Program-made: the position numbers and the translations under genes
Part shown: positions 35,015-43,392 of the stretch, one piece after another
Position numbering within the stretch: the stretch's first letter is position 1
How the letters are laid out: every line of letters begins with the position of its first letter
The notes under the pieces: model-generated
Seen by the model: the letters and a program-made list of their open reading frames with translations, nothing else
Database searches by the model: none
What the model was told of the DNA's origin: nothing
DNA from: Halarcobacter anaerophilus
GTDB lineage: Bacteria; Campylobacterota; Campylobacteria; Campylobacterales; Arcobacteraceae
Direction: 5' to 3'
Length of the DNA: 64,000 nucleotides
Assembly: GCF_006459125.1 (NCBI RefSeq)
Contig: NZ_CP041070.1
Coordinates: 1,798,001-1,862,000 of the forward strand

Positions 35015-35581
35015 TTAAACTGCTCCCATTAGTTGTTTTGAACTCTCTCCTACAAAAGTTAACATTTCATCGTAAGTTTTTGAGCTTTCTTCAACATTAG
35101 TATCTAATAACTCATCATACAAGGTTTCTATTTTTTCTTCTTGTTTTTTTAATCTTTTCATATCGCTTTTTTCAAGGTCAGCCAAATCCAAAAGTTCATT
35201 CCAAACAGAACTTTCATCAAGAGGGAAAGCGGTAAATTTTATTCCTTCATACTCAAAAGTTCCGGCTTTTTCCAAATCTGTTACATATAAAAGATATAAA
35301 CCTTCAGAAGTAAAAAAATCTTTATATTTTTCAACCATCGGTGCTAAATGGTGAAAGCTCTCTAATTCGCAAGTTAAAAATTTGATTTTTTCAGCTTCAC
35401 TGATAATAATAACCTGTTTTGCTTGAATTTTAGGCGGAAGTTTTCTATCAGGAGAAATTTGTTTCCCCGGCTCAATTATCAATGCACCTCTGTACCCGTA
35501 AGTATCGTTACTTAAATCACCACTGAAAGATGGTTGCCACGCTAGTTCGTTCTCTTTTATAAACTCGATAGGAGTTGCCAT
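35015..35581 (-). CDS. Unknown 188-aa protein
   Basis: No family recognised. Soluble, acidic, no signal peptide. A beta-rich N-terminal domain (QPSFSGDLSNDTYGYRGALIIEPGKQI; KQVIIISEAEKIKFLTCELESFHHL) is followed by an acidic helical tail with a probable coiled coil (LADLEKSDMKRLKKQEEKIETLYDELLD near 133-160). ATG at 35581. It stands between greB and the ArsC-like pair on the same strand. Confidence 0.6.
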   Translation of the reverse strand: MATPIEFIKENELAWQPSFSGDLSNDTYGYRGALIIEPGKQISPDRKLPPKIQAKQVIIISEAEKIKFLTCELESFHHLAPMVEKYKDFFTSEGLYLLYVTDLEKAGTFEYEGIKFTAFPLDESSVWNELLDLADLEKSDMKRLKKQEEKIETLYDELLDTNVEESSKTYDEMLTFVGESSKQLMGAV

Positions 35582-35652
35582 TTTAATTCCTTGTAATATA
35601 GTATTGGAATTTTAAATGCAATTACTATTCCTCTATAAAAAAGTTTTAAAGA

Positions 35653-35952
35653 CTACATTTTTTTATATTTTTTAGTTACCCTTACAAAATCGTAGAAATC
35701 ACTTAGCATTAAGTAACGAATTTGTATATCTTCAAATTTTTTATGAACTATTTCAAGACCTTCATTGAAAAGTTTTACATCTTCAATAAATTCACTTGGA
35801 TACTCTAATTTCTCCTCTTTTATTTGAGGGAAACACTCCATAAATTTATAAAAAAGTCTATTTACTTTTTCTTTATCCTCTTTTGTAGGATCTTTTAAAA
35901 ATCCTTTTAACGTTTCAAACTCTTGACAGATTTCAATTAAACACTTGTGCAT
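35653..35952 (-). CDS. Unknown 99-aa helical protein
   Basis: No family recognised. All-helical, charged, two N-terminal cysteines (MHKCLIEIC) and one at 40. It overlaps the end of the ArsC-like gene by 16 nt and has no strong ribosome site, so it is probably translated by coupling. A role together with the ArsC-like protein is likely from the arrangement only. Confidence 0.6.
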   Translation of the reverse strand: MHKCLIEICQEFETLKGFLKDPTKEDKEKVNRLFYKFMECFPQIKEEKLEYPSEFIEDVKLFNEGLEIVHKKFEDIQIRYLMLSDFYDFVRVTKKYKKM

Positions 35953-36359
35953 GAATCACTACTTTGGCAAGTTCCAATCTCTTTTTTCGTATCTATTTCA
36001 AGATTTAAGGCTTTATTTAATTTGGGTATATCAAAGCCGCAAATTTTTATATCATTTACTTGAATTAAAGGTCTTTTTATCAAAAGAGGCTCTTTTATCA
36101 TAAGTTCAACTAACTGCTCTTTTGTCAGTTTTTTTATATTTATTTCACCGCTTTTAATCTTAGGAGCAAATTGATTTACAATCTGTTCTTTGCTTAAATC
36201 TTGAAAAAAACTGTTTAAAGTCTTTATATCCCAATTTGTTGAGAGCATAGATTTAACTTCAAAATCAACTCCGTTTGCACTTAAAACCTCTTTTTGTTTT
36301 TTATTTCCTGCACATCCCGGTTTTTCATAGAAAGTAACACTTTTTTTTACGTAAAACAT
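35937..36359 (-). CDS. ArsC/Spx-family protein, 'nitrogenase-associated' type
   Basis: 140 aa thioredoxin-fold protein of the ArsC/Spx superfamily. TFYEKPGCAGNKKQKEVL puts the redox Cys at 16, and the second half has LLIKRPLIQVNDIKICGFD, the family's Arg-Pro loop. The wording FYEKPGC.N..QK matches the group called nitrogenase-associated protein in nif clusters, but no nif gene is in view. The C-terminus carries two extra cysteines (GTCQSSDSCTSV). Function in this group is unestablished. Confidence 0.75.
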   Translation of the reverse strand: MFYVKKSVTFYEKPGCAGNKKQKEVLSANGVDFEVKSMLSTNWDIKTLNSFFQDLSKEQIVNQFAPKIKSGEINIKKLTKEQLVELMIKEPLLIKRPLIQVNDIKICGFDIPKLNKALNLEIDTKKEIGTCQSSDSCTSV

Positions 36360-36368
36360 CTCTTCTCC

Positions 36369-36932
36369 TTAATCCATATATGGAATATCCAAATTTGCAT
36401 CTCTGTCACTGGCAGTAAAATCAAAATCACTGTCAACTAGCAATTTATCAAGATTTTTTTCAATAACTTTCATCTGTAGTTTATGATAATTGTTATTTAT
36501 CATATTCTTTTTTATCTCTACTTTATAAAAGCCCAAAATTATGGGGTGGATATTTTTTTGATTTATTACTATTTCATCTAAAAAGGCTTTTAATCGGGAA
36601 ATATCATATTCATCTATTTTTTTTAATTTTCTAACTAAATTTCTTACAAACTGTTTGGGATGGTAACCTTCACTCATATATAAAAGCTTTGAAGCTGCAT
36701 AAATATCGGCATCTTGTTCTGAATAATTATATAAATATCTAAAATGATCACATACAATTTGTACGTATTTCGGATAATGTTTTAAAACAAAAACCAACTC
36801 TTTTAGATCTCCGTCGATTAAAACTTGAAATAAAGTAGCCGTTCTTTTTTCTATTTTATCCCAGTGATTTCCAACCTCTTTAAACTCACCTAAAAATCTG
36901 TCATAAGTTTCTAAATCATAATTTTCTTCCAT
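36369..36932 (-). CDS. Unknown helical protein, paralogue of the gene at 46681-47385
   Basis: 187 aa, all-helical by eye, soluble. Residues 30-64 (RTATLFQVLIDGDLKELV...) and 107-139 (DEYDISRLKAFLDE...) align with residues 98-132 and 175-207 of the other protein at the same 77-residue spacing, with about 13/35 and 12/33 identities counted by hand. It starts 19 nt after the qhpG stop and may be co-transcribed with the qhp operon. Function unknown. Confidence 0.7.
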   Translation of the reverse strand: MEENYDLETYDRFLGEFKEVGNHWDKIEKRTATLFQVLIDGDLKELVFVLKHYPKYVQIVCDHFRYLYNYSEQDADIYAASKLLYMSEGYHPKQFVRNLVRKLKKIDEYDISRLKAFLDEIVINQKNIHPIILGFYKVEIKKNMINNNYHKLQMKVIEKNLDKLLVDSDFDFTASDRDANLDIPYMD

Positions 36933-36951
36933 TAAACTTTATATGCAAGAT

Positions 36952-38271
36952 TTATACCTCAAATTGCAGTAGTTTTTGGGAAAAGAGCCATTTCTTTAAA
37001 ATCTTTATATTTTTATCTATCAAAGAGTTTTTTATACAAAACTCTTCAAAATATTTCAATGCCTTATCTCTATTATTTTCAAGACAATATTTACTTAAAT
37101 CTACCACATCTATATTATTAAAGAGCCAAACTCCCATTGGATTGTTTTCTGTTATAACTACCTCGTTTGGATATATAAATTTATCTTTTAATATCCCCTC
37201 TTCTTCAATTCTAGGCACTTTTTTTAGCTCTTTTTCATCTTTTGGCCAAGTTTGTCTTTTTTGCCAAAAGTTTGTTTTATATCTGCTTTCAAGATTGTAA
37301 AACTCTTTTCCTACTTTTGAGAATTTGTTAAAAATAAACTCTACTCTTTTTTTATAAAAGCTTTTTGCTGTTTCACTATTTTGAGGAAAGTTTAAAATCG
37401 TATTTATAACATACGGAGCAACACTTGCCATACTTAAAGCTTGAAATGCACCGTTTCCAGACAAAGGGTCAATACTTGAAGCACTGTCTCCTACAAGTAA
37501 AAATTTATCGGAAACTATTGTTTTATGTATTTTGCAAAAAGAGTCTCTTTTTACCAATTTTTTTACGGGTTTTGATCCTTCTAAACTCCAAAGATTTAAT
37601 GATTGTTTATTGATATACTCCAACATTTGTTGAAAATTTGAGATTTTATTTGCCGCTTCTTCATCACAGGTAAATTGAATATAACCTTTTTTTTCTCCTA
37701 TATAAGCTTGCCAAATCCAACCGTCTTCTACCGAATCAATAGAAGTTTTACTCTGAACTGCATTTGGCATTTCTAATTCTTGAAGCAAAGAAAAACTCTT
37801 AGGGCCGTTTATATACTCATCTTTAAAAGGAGTAAATCTTCCTCTGGCATCAACTATAAAATCAGCTTCTGCTTCAAAAGTTATAGAATCTTTTTTATAT
37901 AAAATTACTGCTTTTTTTTCTAAAAATTTTGTATTTTTAACAACGCTTGCTTTTATACATTTTATTTTAAACTCTTTTGCATCCAAAATCAAAGCTTCGT
38001 CCAATAAGACTCTTGATACAACAAATTCATAATTTACTTTATTTTGAGTTTCTCCCCAGTTTGCATTTCTTAAAGATTGTTTTTCAAGAAGATTAGAAGC
38101 ATTTTTACAAGCATTTAAAAGAAGCCCCTCTTTTGTTTTTTGGCTGAATCCTTCATAAGCGCTAAAAGCTCTCTTTTTATAAAAAATTGTTACGTCAAAT
38201 CCCAACTTTTTTAAACCCATTGCAGTAGTTACTCCTGCAATTCCTCCACCTAATACAAAAATTTTTTTCAT
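36952..38271 (-). CDS. qhpG: FAD-dependent monooxygenase of QHNDH maturation (QhpG)
   Basis: 439 aa. Rossmann FAD motif GGGIAGVTTAMGLKKLGF at the N-terminus, VGDSASSIDPLSGNGAFQAL near 270 (FAD-binding, tryptophan-halogenase-like), and DARGR near 143. In Paracoccus, QhpG hydroxylates the Trp that becomes the CTQ cofactor in the gamma subunit, after QhpD cross-linking. Position (last of qhpADCBEFG) and fold agree. It overlaps qhpE by 4 nt (ATGA). Confidence 0.88.
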   Translation of the reverse strand: MKKIFVLGGGIAGVTTAMGLKKLGFDVTIFYKKRAFSAYEGFSQKTKEGLLLNACKNASNLLEKQSLRNANWGETQNKVNYEFVVSRVLLDEALILDAKEFKIKCIKASVVKNTKFLEKKAVILYKKDSITFEAEADFIVDARGRFTPFKDEYINGPKSFSLLQELEMPNAVQSKTSIDSVEDGWIWQAYIGEKKGYIQFTCDEEAANKISNFQQMLEYINKQSLNLWSLEGSKPVKKLVKRDSFCKIHKTIVSDKFLLVGDSASSIDPLSGNGAFQALSMASVAPYVINTILNFPQNSETAKSFYKKRVEFIFNKFSKVGKEFYNLESRYKTNFWQKRQTWPKDEKELKKVPRIEEEGILKDKFIYPNEVVITENNPMGVWLFNNIDVVDLSKYCLENNRDKALKYFEEFCIKNSLIDKNIKILKKWLFSQKLLQFEV

Positions 38272-38900
38272 ATTTTGTATCCTTTTTTTATACTGTTTAA
38301 AGCCTCTTCTTTTGAAAATCCTTTAGTTAAATAATCACAAAAAACTTTTGTAAACTTTGCAACTGCTACACTCGCTCCCGCAACTTCTCTTTCATTTGAA
38401 GAGGGATTTGCTCCAAAAAGAGAACTTTTTTCATTTAAAACTCTTATCTCAAAATCTTTACATCTTCCGTCTGAAGTTACGGCAATAACTTCATTGTAAG
38501 AAGCAGGAAAAACAAATTCATGCCCACTTCTTGGAAAAGAGGAGATTAAAGTAGTACCTTTTTGAACAAAATAGCTGCAAATATTCTGTAACTCTTGATA
38601 ATTTGACAAAAGACCTAAACTCATACTTATAACATCAACTTTTTTATCTGATAAATATTCCAAAGCTTTATATAAATAGTGAGCGGAAACACTATGATTT
38701 TGTTCAAAAACTTGAACATCGTAAATATTTATTTTATTGTTTTGTGCAAGTATTGAGCCGATAACGTCTCCGTGTTTTAATACAACTTGTTCTTGTTTGG
38801 TATAAATTATCTCTTTGTTTAGCTGTTTTATTGCAACTTTGTCAAAAGTTTCAAAAGAACAACCGCTGTCAATAAGTCCTACATAAATATCTTTTGACAC
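38268..38900 (-). CDS. qhpE: Subtilisin-like leader peptidase of QHNDH maturation (QhpE)
   Basis: 210 aa, a small S8 serine protease without signal peptide. Triad visible: Asp11 (LIDSG), His43 (LKHGDVIGS) and Ser177 (VAGASVAV), with the oxyanion Asn position occupied within FPASYNEV. In Paracoccus QhpE removes the 28-residue leader of cross-linked QhpC in the cytoplasm. It is 1 nt from qhpF and overlaps qhpG, as in the canonical operon. Confidence 0.9.
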   Translation of the reverse strand: MSKDIYVGLIDSGCSFETFDKVAIKQLNKEIIYTKQEQVVLKHGDVIGSILAQNNKINIYDVQVFEQNHSVSAHYLYKALEYLSDKKVDVISMSLGLLSNYQELQNICSYFVQKGTTLISSFPRSGHEFVFPASYNEVIAVTSDGRCKDFEIRVLNEKSSLFGANPSSNEREVAGASVAVAKFTKVFCDYLTKGFSKEEALNSIKKGYKI

Positions 38901-38901
38901 T

Positions 38902-40542
38902 CTAACTCCTTTTTATTTTTTTATCTTCAATAGTGTAAACAAAATCAAAAATATCAAGCATATCAAGTTGATGGGTTATAACAATTACGGTCATGTCCGA
39001 AAAAAGTTTATCTATATTTTCAAAAAACCATTTCGTATCCTCTTTGTCAATAGAAGAAGTAAACTCATCCAAAATTACGATTTTAGGTTTTAAAAGTAAA
39101 ATTCTTGCCAAAGAGAGTCTTTGTTTCTGCCCTACGGATAGATTTCTCCCTGCTTCAATTAATCTGCTATCTAAACCGTTTTCTAAGCTTTTATACCAAT
39201 CATACATCTTAACTAATTTTAGAACATTTATAATTTTTTCATCTTCGATATTTTTATTTGATAGAAGTAAATTCTCTTTTAATGTTCCGTCAAACATTAC
39301 GGGAATTTGCTCCATTTTTACAATATAATCAGCTATATTTTTTATATTTTTCTCTACGATATTTGTTGATCCTATAAAAATTTCTCCTGATGTTGGATTT
39401 TCTATTGAACACAAAAGATCCGTAAGTGTACTTTTTCCTTTGCCGTTTTTACCTATTAAGGCTATTTTTTGATTCTCTTTAATATCTAAATTTATATCTT
39501 CAAAAATTCTATTTTTATTATAAGAAAAAGATAACTTTTTAACTTTTAAATCATAATTTTGTCCATCAAGAGAAGTTGCATTCTCTTCTTTTTTGGGCAA
39601 TATTTCAGAAACCCGTTTTAAACTTACTTTTACTTTGGGAATATTATTTAAAATTCCCAAAACAGTATGAACAGGAGATAAAAGCATCCCGAAATAGGTT
39701 AAAAATGCTACTAATTCACCGATTTTAAGTTCACCTTTTATTGTTAAATACCCACCGTAAGCTAAAATAATAGTTTTTCCAAGAAGTGAAATCAAAGCAG
39801 GTATTTGGGTAAAAACAATATTTAATTTTTTATTTTTTATAACTGTTTTTTTATACTCTTCTTGAACATCATCCAAACTGTTCAAAATAAAATTTTGTGC
39901 CCCTAAAGTTTTAAAAAAAGTGAGATTTTGTAAACTCTGAACAAAAAATTTTGTAGTATCTGAAGTTTTTTCTCTCATATCTTTTGTGCTGTTATGCATA
40001 TATTTATAAAGCGGTTTTACGCACATAAACTCAATGGGAAGAAAAACAAGAATAAGCAACATAAGTTTGATATTATATGAATAGATTATACAAGAGATTA
40101 TAATCAAACTTAAAAATGTAGAGAAAAGTGCTAAAAAAGAGTCCGTAAAAAATCTTTGAAGTTCATTTATATCCCCCTGTACTCTTGTCATCAAATCGGC
40201 AGAATGAAAAGTATTTAAAAAACTCTTTTTATGTAAAAAAAGTTTTTTAAATACTTTTTGCCTAAAAGTAAATAAAATATTCATTGAAAAATTTGTATAA
40301 AATATTTCATTTACACTTCGAATAGAAATTAAAATCAAAGCAAGAAAAAAAGAGAGTCCAACTAAAATATACAATAAATAAAGATTTTGTTTTATCAAAG
40401 CATTATCAATTATATTTTGAATAATATAGGGTTGAAAAGCCCCTCCAAGAGATACGATAATAGAAAAAATAAAGATTGTAAAAAATCCTCTCTTATTTTT
40501 CTTTAAGAGAGGATATAAAATTTGCGTAATTTGATTTTTCAT
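38902..40542 (-). CDS. qhpF: ABC transporter ATPase-permease of QHNDH maturation (QhpF)
   Basis: 546 aa half-transporter: six membrane helices (to about 300) then an ATPase with Walker A ALIGKNGKGKSTL, signature LSVGQKQR (variant of LSGGQ), Walker B KIVILDEFTSS and H-loop ITHQ. In known qhp operons QhpF is proposed to export the processed gamma subunit to the periplasm. It follows qhpB by 6 nt. Confidence 0.9.
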   Translation of the reverse strand: MKNQITQILYPLLKKNKRGFFTIFIFSIIVSLGGAFQPYIIQNIIDNALIKQNLYLLYILVGLSFFLALILISIRSVNEIFYTNFSMNILFTFRQKVFKKLFLHKKSFLNTFHSADLMTRVQGDINELQRFFTDSFLALFSTFLSLIIISCIIYSYNIKLMLLILVFLPIEFMCVKPLYKYMHNSTKDMREKTSDTTKFFVQSLQNLTFFKTLGAQNFILNSLDDVQEEYKKTVIKNKKLNIVFTQIPALISLLGKTIILAYGGYLTIKGELKIGELVAFLTYFGMLLSPVHTVLGILNNIPKVKVSLKRVSEILPKKEENATSLDGQNYDLKVKKLSFSYNKNRIFEDINLDIKENQKIALIGKNGKGKSTLTDLLCSIENPTSGEIFIGSTNIVEKNIKNIADYIVKMEQIPVMFDGTLKENLLLSNKNIEDEKIINVLKLVKMYDWYKSLENGLDSRLIEAGRNLSVGQKQRLSLARILLLKPKIVILDEFTSSIDKEDTKWFFENIDKLFSDMTVIVITHQLDMLDIFDFVYTIEDKKIKRS

Positions 40543-40548
40543 CTTGTT

Positions 40549-41655
40549 TTAGTTGTTATGAAAAACTTGTAATGCAGCAGATCCCATATCTCCGGGCAAA
40601 TATACATTACCTAGTTTTTCTAATTTGTCTGCCGAATAAATAGCAATATCATTTAAACAACTTCCCAAATATACTTTTTTGGCATCTAGTGAAAAAGCAA
40701 CACTGTAATAAGTATGATCTAAAACAACTCTTTTTAAAACTTTTTTATTTTTTAAATCAAATTTTGTCAAATCATTTAATGAACCAAAAGCAATATTTCT
40801 GTCAACAGGGCTTCTCATTATAGTAAACATTAAAGTTTCATAATCCGTAAATTCAAATTGTTCTATTTTGTTTGTATTCAAATCTACACTTGTAACTCCC
40901 CAGTACCAACCTATATCCTTACCCTCTTTATCATACTTTTCGGCATAATAAAGTGTTGAGAAATCACCTTGTTGTTGTCCAAGTATATAGTTTCCTGCCG
41001 AATCTGGATCAGAATAATCTTTTTTACCCCAATTTAAGATTTTTTTAGCAACTTTTACCTCTTTTGTTTTTGGATTTATAGTATACAAAGCTGAACCTAT
41101 ACCGTAAATTGTTCCGTCTTTTGCAACACTGATTAGTGTCATTTGTCTAGGAATTTTAAAACTTGTTACAGGTTTTGCATTTACTCCGTCAGATACTTTG
41201 AAAGATGAAAACATAGGACTAAGTACCGTATATCTGTCTGTTTCCATTTTTGTTCTGTTGTATATAGTATAAACTTTTTTGCTATCCTCGCTTACGGCTA
41301 GTCCTGCTAAAGTTTGTCCTTTTATATTATCTTTTGTTAAATTTGCATGAAAAACTTTTTTACAAGTGGTTATATCGTAACCGCCTATTTCTTCTCCATA
41401 TCCTCCTATTACAAAAGCATATTTGTTATTTGGAGCTAAAACAATACCTCCCGGAGAAAATCTTTCATCAATTTTACAAGTATTTGCGACTTTTTTCTCT
41501 TTTGCATCAATTAAAACAATATTATTAGGTCTAGTTTCAGTTACTATATAATCTCTATTTGGCTTAAGTTTGATTTCATCGGCACTTAAGGATACAGAAC
41601 TTGAAGCTATTAATAGTGTGCAAAGAAGTCCGTTTTTTAATCTATTATTTAACAT
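40549..41655 (-). CDS. qhpB: Quinohemoprotein amine dehydrogenase beta subunit
   Basis: 368 aa. Signal peptide (LLCTLLIASSSVSLSADE) and a repeated YVTN-like beta-propeller pattern (NNIVLIDAKEKKV; GGIVLAPNNKYAFVIGGYG; VDLNTNKIEQFEF; YYSVAFSLDAKKVYLGS), as in the seven-bladed beta subunit of QHNDH. Exported structural subunit that carries the small gamma subunit. It lies 14 nt after qhpC. Confidence 0.9.
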   Translation of the reverse strand: MLNNRLKNGLLCTLLIASSSVSLSADEIKLKPNRDYIVTETRPNNIVLIDAKEKKVANTCKIDERFSPGGIVLAPNNKYAFVIGGYGEEIGGYDITTCKKVFHANLTKDNIKGQTLAGLAVSEDSKKVYTIYNRTKMETDRYTVLSPMFSSFKVSDGVNAKPVTSFKIPRQMTLISVAKDGTIYGIGSALYTINPKTKEVKVAKKILNWGKKDYSDPDSAGNYILGQQQGDFSTLYYAEKYDKEGKDIGWYWGVTSVDLNTNKIEQFEFTDYETLMFTIMRSPVDRNIAFGSLNDLTKFDLKNKKVLKRVVLDHTYYSVAFSLDAKKVYLGSCLNDIAIYSADKLEKLGNVYLPGDMGSAALQVFHNN

Positions 41656-41669
41656 ACTTTTTTATCTCC

Positions 41670-41990
41670 TTAAAGTTTTGGATATACATTATCAAGTTCT
41701 CGCCACTTGTCTTTACTTGATGCCGATTTATCTGCCCAGTTTTTATAACTTGATGAAGTGTCGGGAACTTGTGTCGGCCACCAACAAGGATCGGAACAAC
41801 CGTAAAGGTCTGCTTCCATAGGTTGGCATAAACTTGCAATTCCACCTTCATCGTCTACTTCCCAGCCAGGATCAAAAGTCGTAACACAACCTACAACACT
41901 TGACATAGCCAAGACTTCATCTTTATTGCCATTTTCAATTCCATCACTTAAAAGTTTTGCTTTCGGTGTTAATGGTTTAAAATGTTTCAT
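41670..41990 (-). CDS. qhpC: QHNDH gamma subunit precursor (CTQ-bearing, multiply cross-linked peptide)
   Basis: 106 aa. Mature numbering in P. putida/Paracoccus is the residue here minus 28. All partners of the known links are present: CTQ pair Cys65/Trp71 (37/43), thioethers Cys35-Glu44 (7-16), Cys55-Asp61 (27-33) and Cys69-Asp77 (41-49). The 28-residue leader matches the peptide that QhpD binds and QhpE removes. It overlaps qhpD by 14 nt. It carries the catalytic quinone of the periplasmic amine dehydrogenase. Confidence 0.96.
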   Translation of the reverse strand: MKHFKPLTPKAKLLSDGIENGNKDEVLAMSSVVGCVTTFDPGWEVDDEGGIASLCQPMEADLYGCSDPCWWPTQVPDTSSSYKNWADKSASSKDKWRELDNVYPKL

Positions 41991-43377
41991 TTTCTACCCC
42001 TTTATTTGTTAAAAATTTATCAAAAAAATCAGGATTGTTTTCTCTGATTTTTATATATGCAACTGTTACAAAATCAATCCACTCTCTCAAAGTATCGCAA
42101 TATTGATGACCTTTGATTTCAGGTGATTTATTTTTTATATAGTTTTCATGGTAACAGCCGCCTGCACATAAATATCTTGCTCTGCAACTTTGACAGTCAG
42201 AATCTTTTTCATTTGCTCTGTTTTCCAAAAACTTTGACAAAGATTTTTTATCCAAGCCTTCTTCTACACTTCCAAAAGACTGAAAATCTGAACCTGTAAA
42301 TCTATGACATAAATCAATATCTCCTTTATAAGAGACTGACAATAACCCTACTCCGGCTCCGCAAGGAAGTCTTTTTTTTCTTCCTTCATGAATATCCATA
42401 ATAGTTCTGTGAATATTTGAAAAACCGTTAAGTTTTCCTTTTATTGCATTTTCTATATAGTGTTCTCCCAGAATTTTAAACTCATCGAATACTTTTGCCT
42501 GTTCTTGAGAAGTTAAATTGAAAAATTCGTTTTCTCCCGAAGTTACGGGGGCAAAACCTATCTCTTTGAATCCAAGCTCATTTTTAAGATGATTCCAGAT
42601 CTCTAATACATCTGCTACTCCTCTTGTCAAAGTAACTCTTGCAGGAACAATTCTATCTTTGTAAACACTTAATAAAGTAGAAAGATTTTTTACGACACTT
42701 TGATATGTTCCTTTACCGTTTTCAAAAACCCTTGTTTTATCATGCAGTGCTTTCGGTCCGTCAATACTGATTGTTAGATCAACTCTGTTTTTATACATAT
42801 ACTCAATAATATCTTTAGTAAGCAAAGTTCCGTTTGTAGTCATTGCATAACCGATATTCAGACTTTTTGAGCCGAAAAACTCATTTGCATACTCAATAAT
42901 CTGTTTTATCAAAGGAAGATTACTTAAAGGTTCTCCTCCAAAAAAAGTAATTGAATAATTTTTTAAATCAGGAGATTCTTTGAAAAAGAGATTTATAGCA
43001 TCTTTTGCCATTTCAAAACTCATATTCCCGCTGTTTTTTAAAGACGTTAAATCCTCTTTATAACAGTAAGTACAACTTAAATTACAACCTGAAGTAACAT
43101 TTAAAACCAAAGCTTTTGCAGGAAACTTTTCAACTTTTACAGGTTTTTCTCTAAATTGATTTCCTACAAGATTCAAACTCATAAACTCTTTTAAAATCTC
43201 TTTATCTTCAAGAGTCAATTCTTCATTGTTTTCCAGTTTAGATAAGACTTCATCACTACTTTTGGATAGTTCAAAAACCGAAGAACTAGGCACATGGAAA
43301 ATATATTTGTTGTTATTCACTTCCAATCTGTTATAATTTACTCTTAGAAGAGGATAATTTTTTATGTCCATTTTCAT
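41977..43377 (-). CDS. qhpD: Radical SAM/SPASM cross-linking enzyme of QHNDH (QhpD)
   Basis: 466 aa. The radical SAM cluster is Cys98/Cys102/Cys105 (TSGCNLSCTYCYKEDL), followed by FFGGEPL, ISIDGP and a C-terminal SPASM region with many cysteines (LPCGAG, DLCHR, DCQSCRARYLCAGGCYHENY). QhpD makes the Cys-to-Asp/Glu thioethers in QhpC. The N-terminal about 80 residues form the leader-recognition domain. It lies between qhpA and qhpC, as in Paracoccus. Confidence 0.94.
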   Translation of the reverse strand: MKMDIKNYPLLRVNYNRLEVNNNKYIFHVPSSSVFELSKSSDEVLSKLENNEELTLEDKEILKEFMSLNLVGNQFREKPVKVEKFPAKALVLNVTSGCNLSCTYCYKEDLTSLKNSGNMSFEMAKDAINLFFKESPDLKNYSITFFGGEPLSNLPLIKQIIEYANEFFGSKSLNIGYAMTTNGTLLTKDIIEYMYKNRVDLTISIDGPKALHDKTRVFENGKGTYQSVVKNLSTLLSVYKDRIVPARVTLTRGVADVLEIWNHLKNELGFKEIGFAPVTSGENEFFNLTSQEQAKVFDEFKILGEHYIENAIKGKLNGFSNIHRTIMDIHEGRKKRLPCGAGVGLLSVSYKGDIDLCHRFTGSDFQSFGSVEEGLDKKSLSKFLENRANEKDSDCQSCRARYLCAGGCYHENYIKNKSPEIKGHQYCDTLREWIDFVTVAYIKIRENNPDFFDKFLTNKGVENETF

Positions 43378-43392
43378 AATTTATTCTTTTTA

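Noticed and set aside
35937-36359. Nitrogen-fixation cluster
   Set aside because: Only one nitrogenase-associated-type gene; no nif structural or assembly genes in the window.
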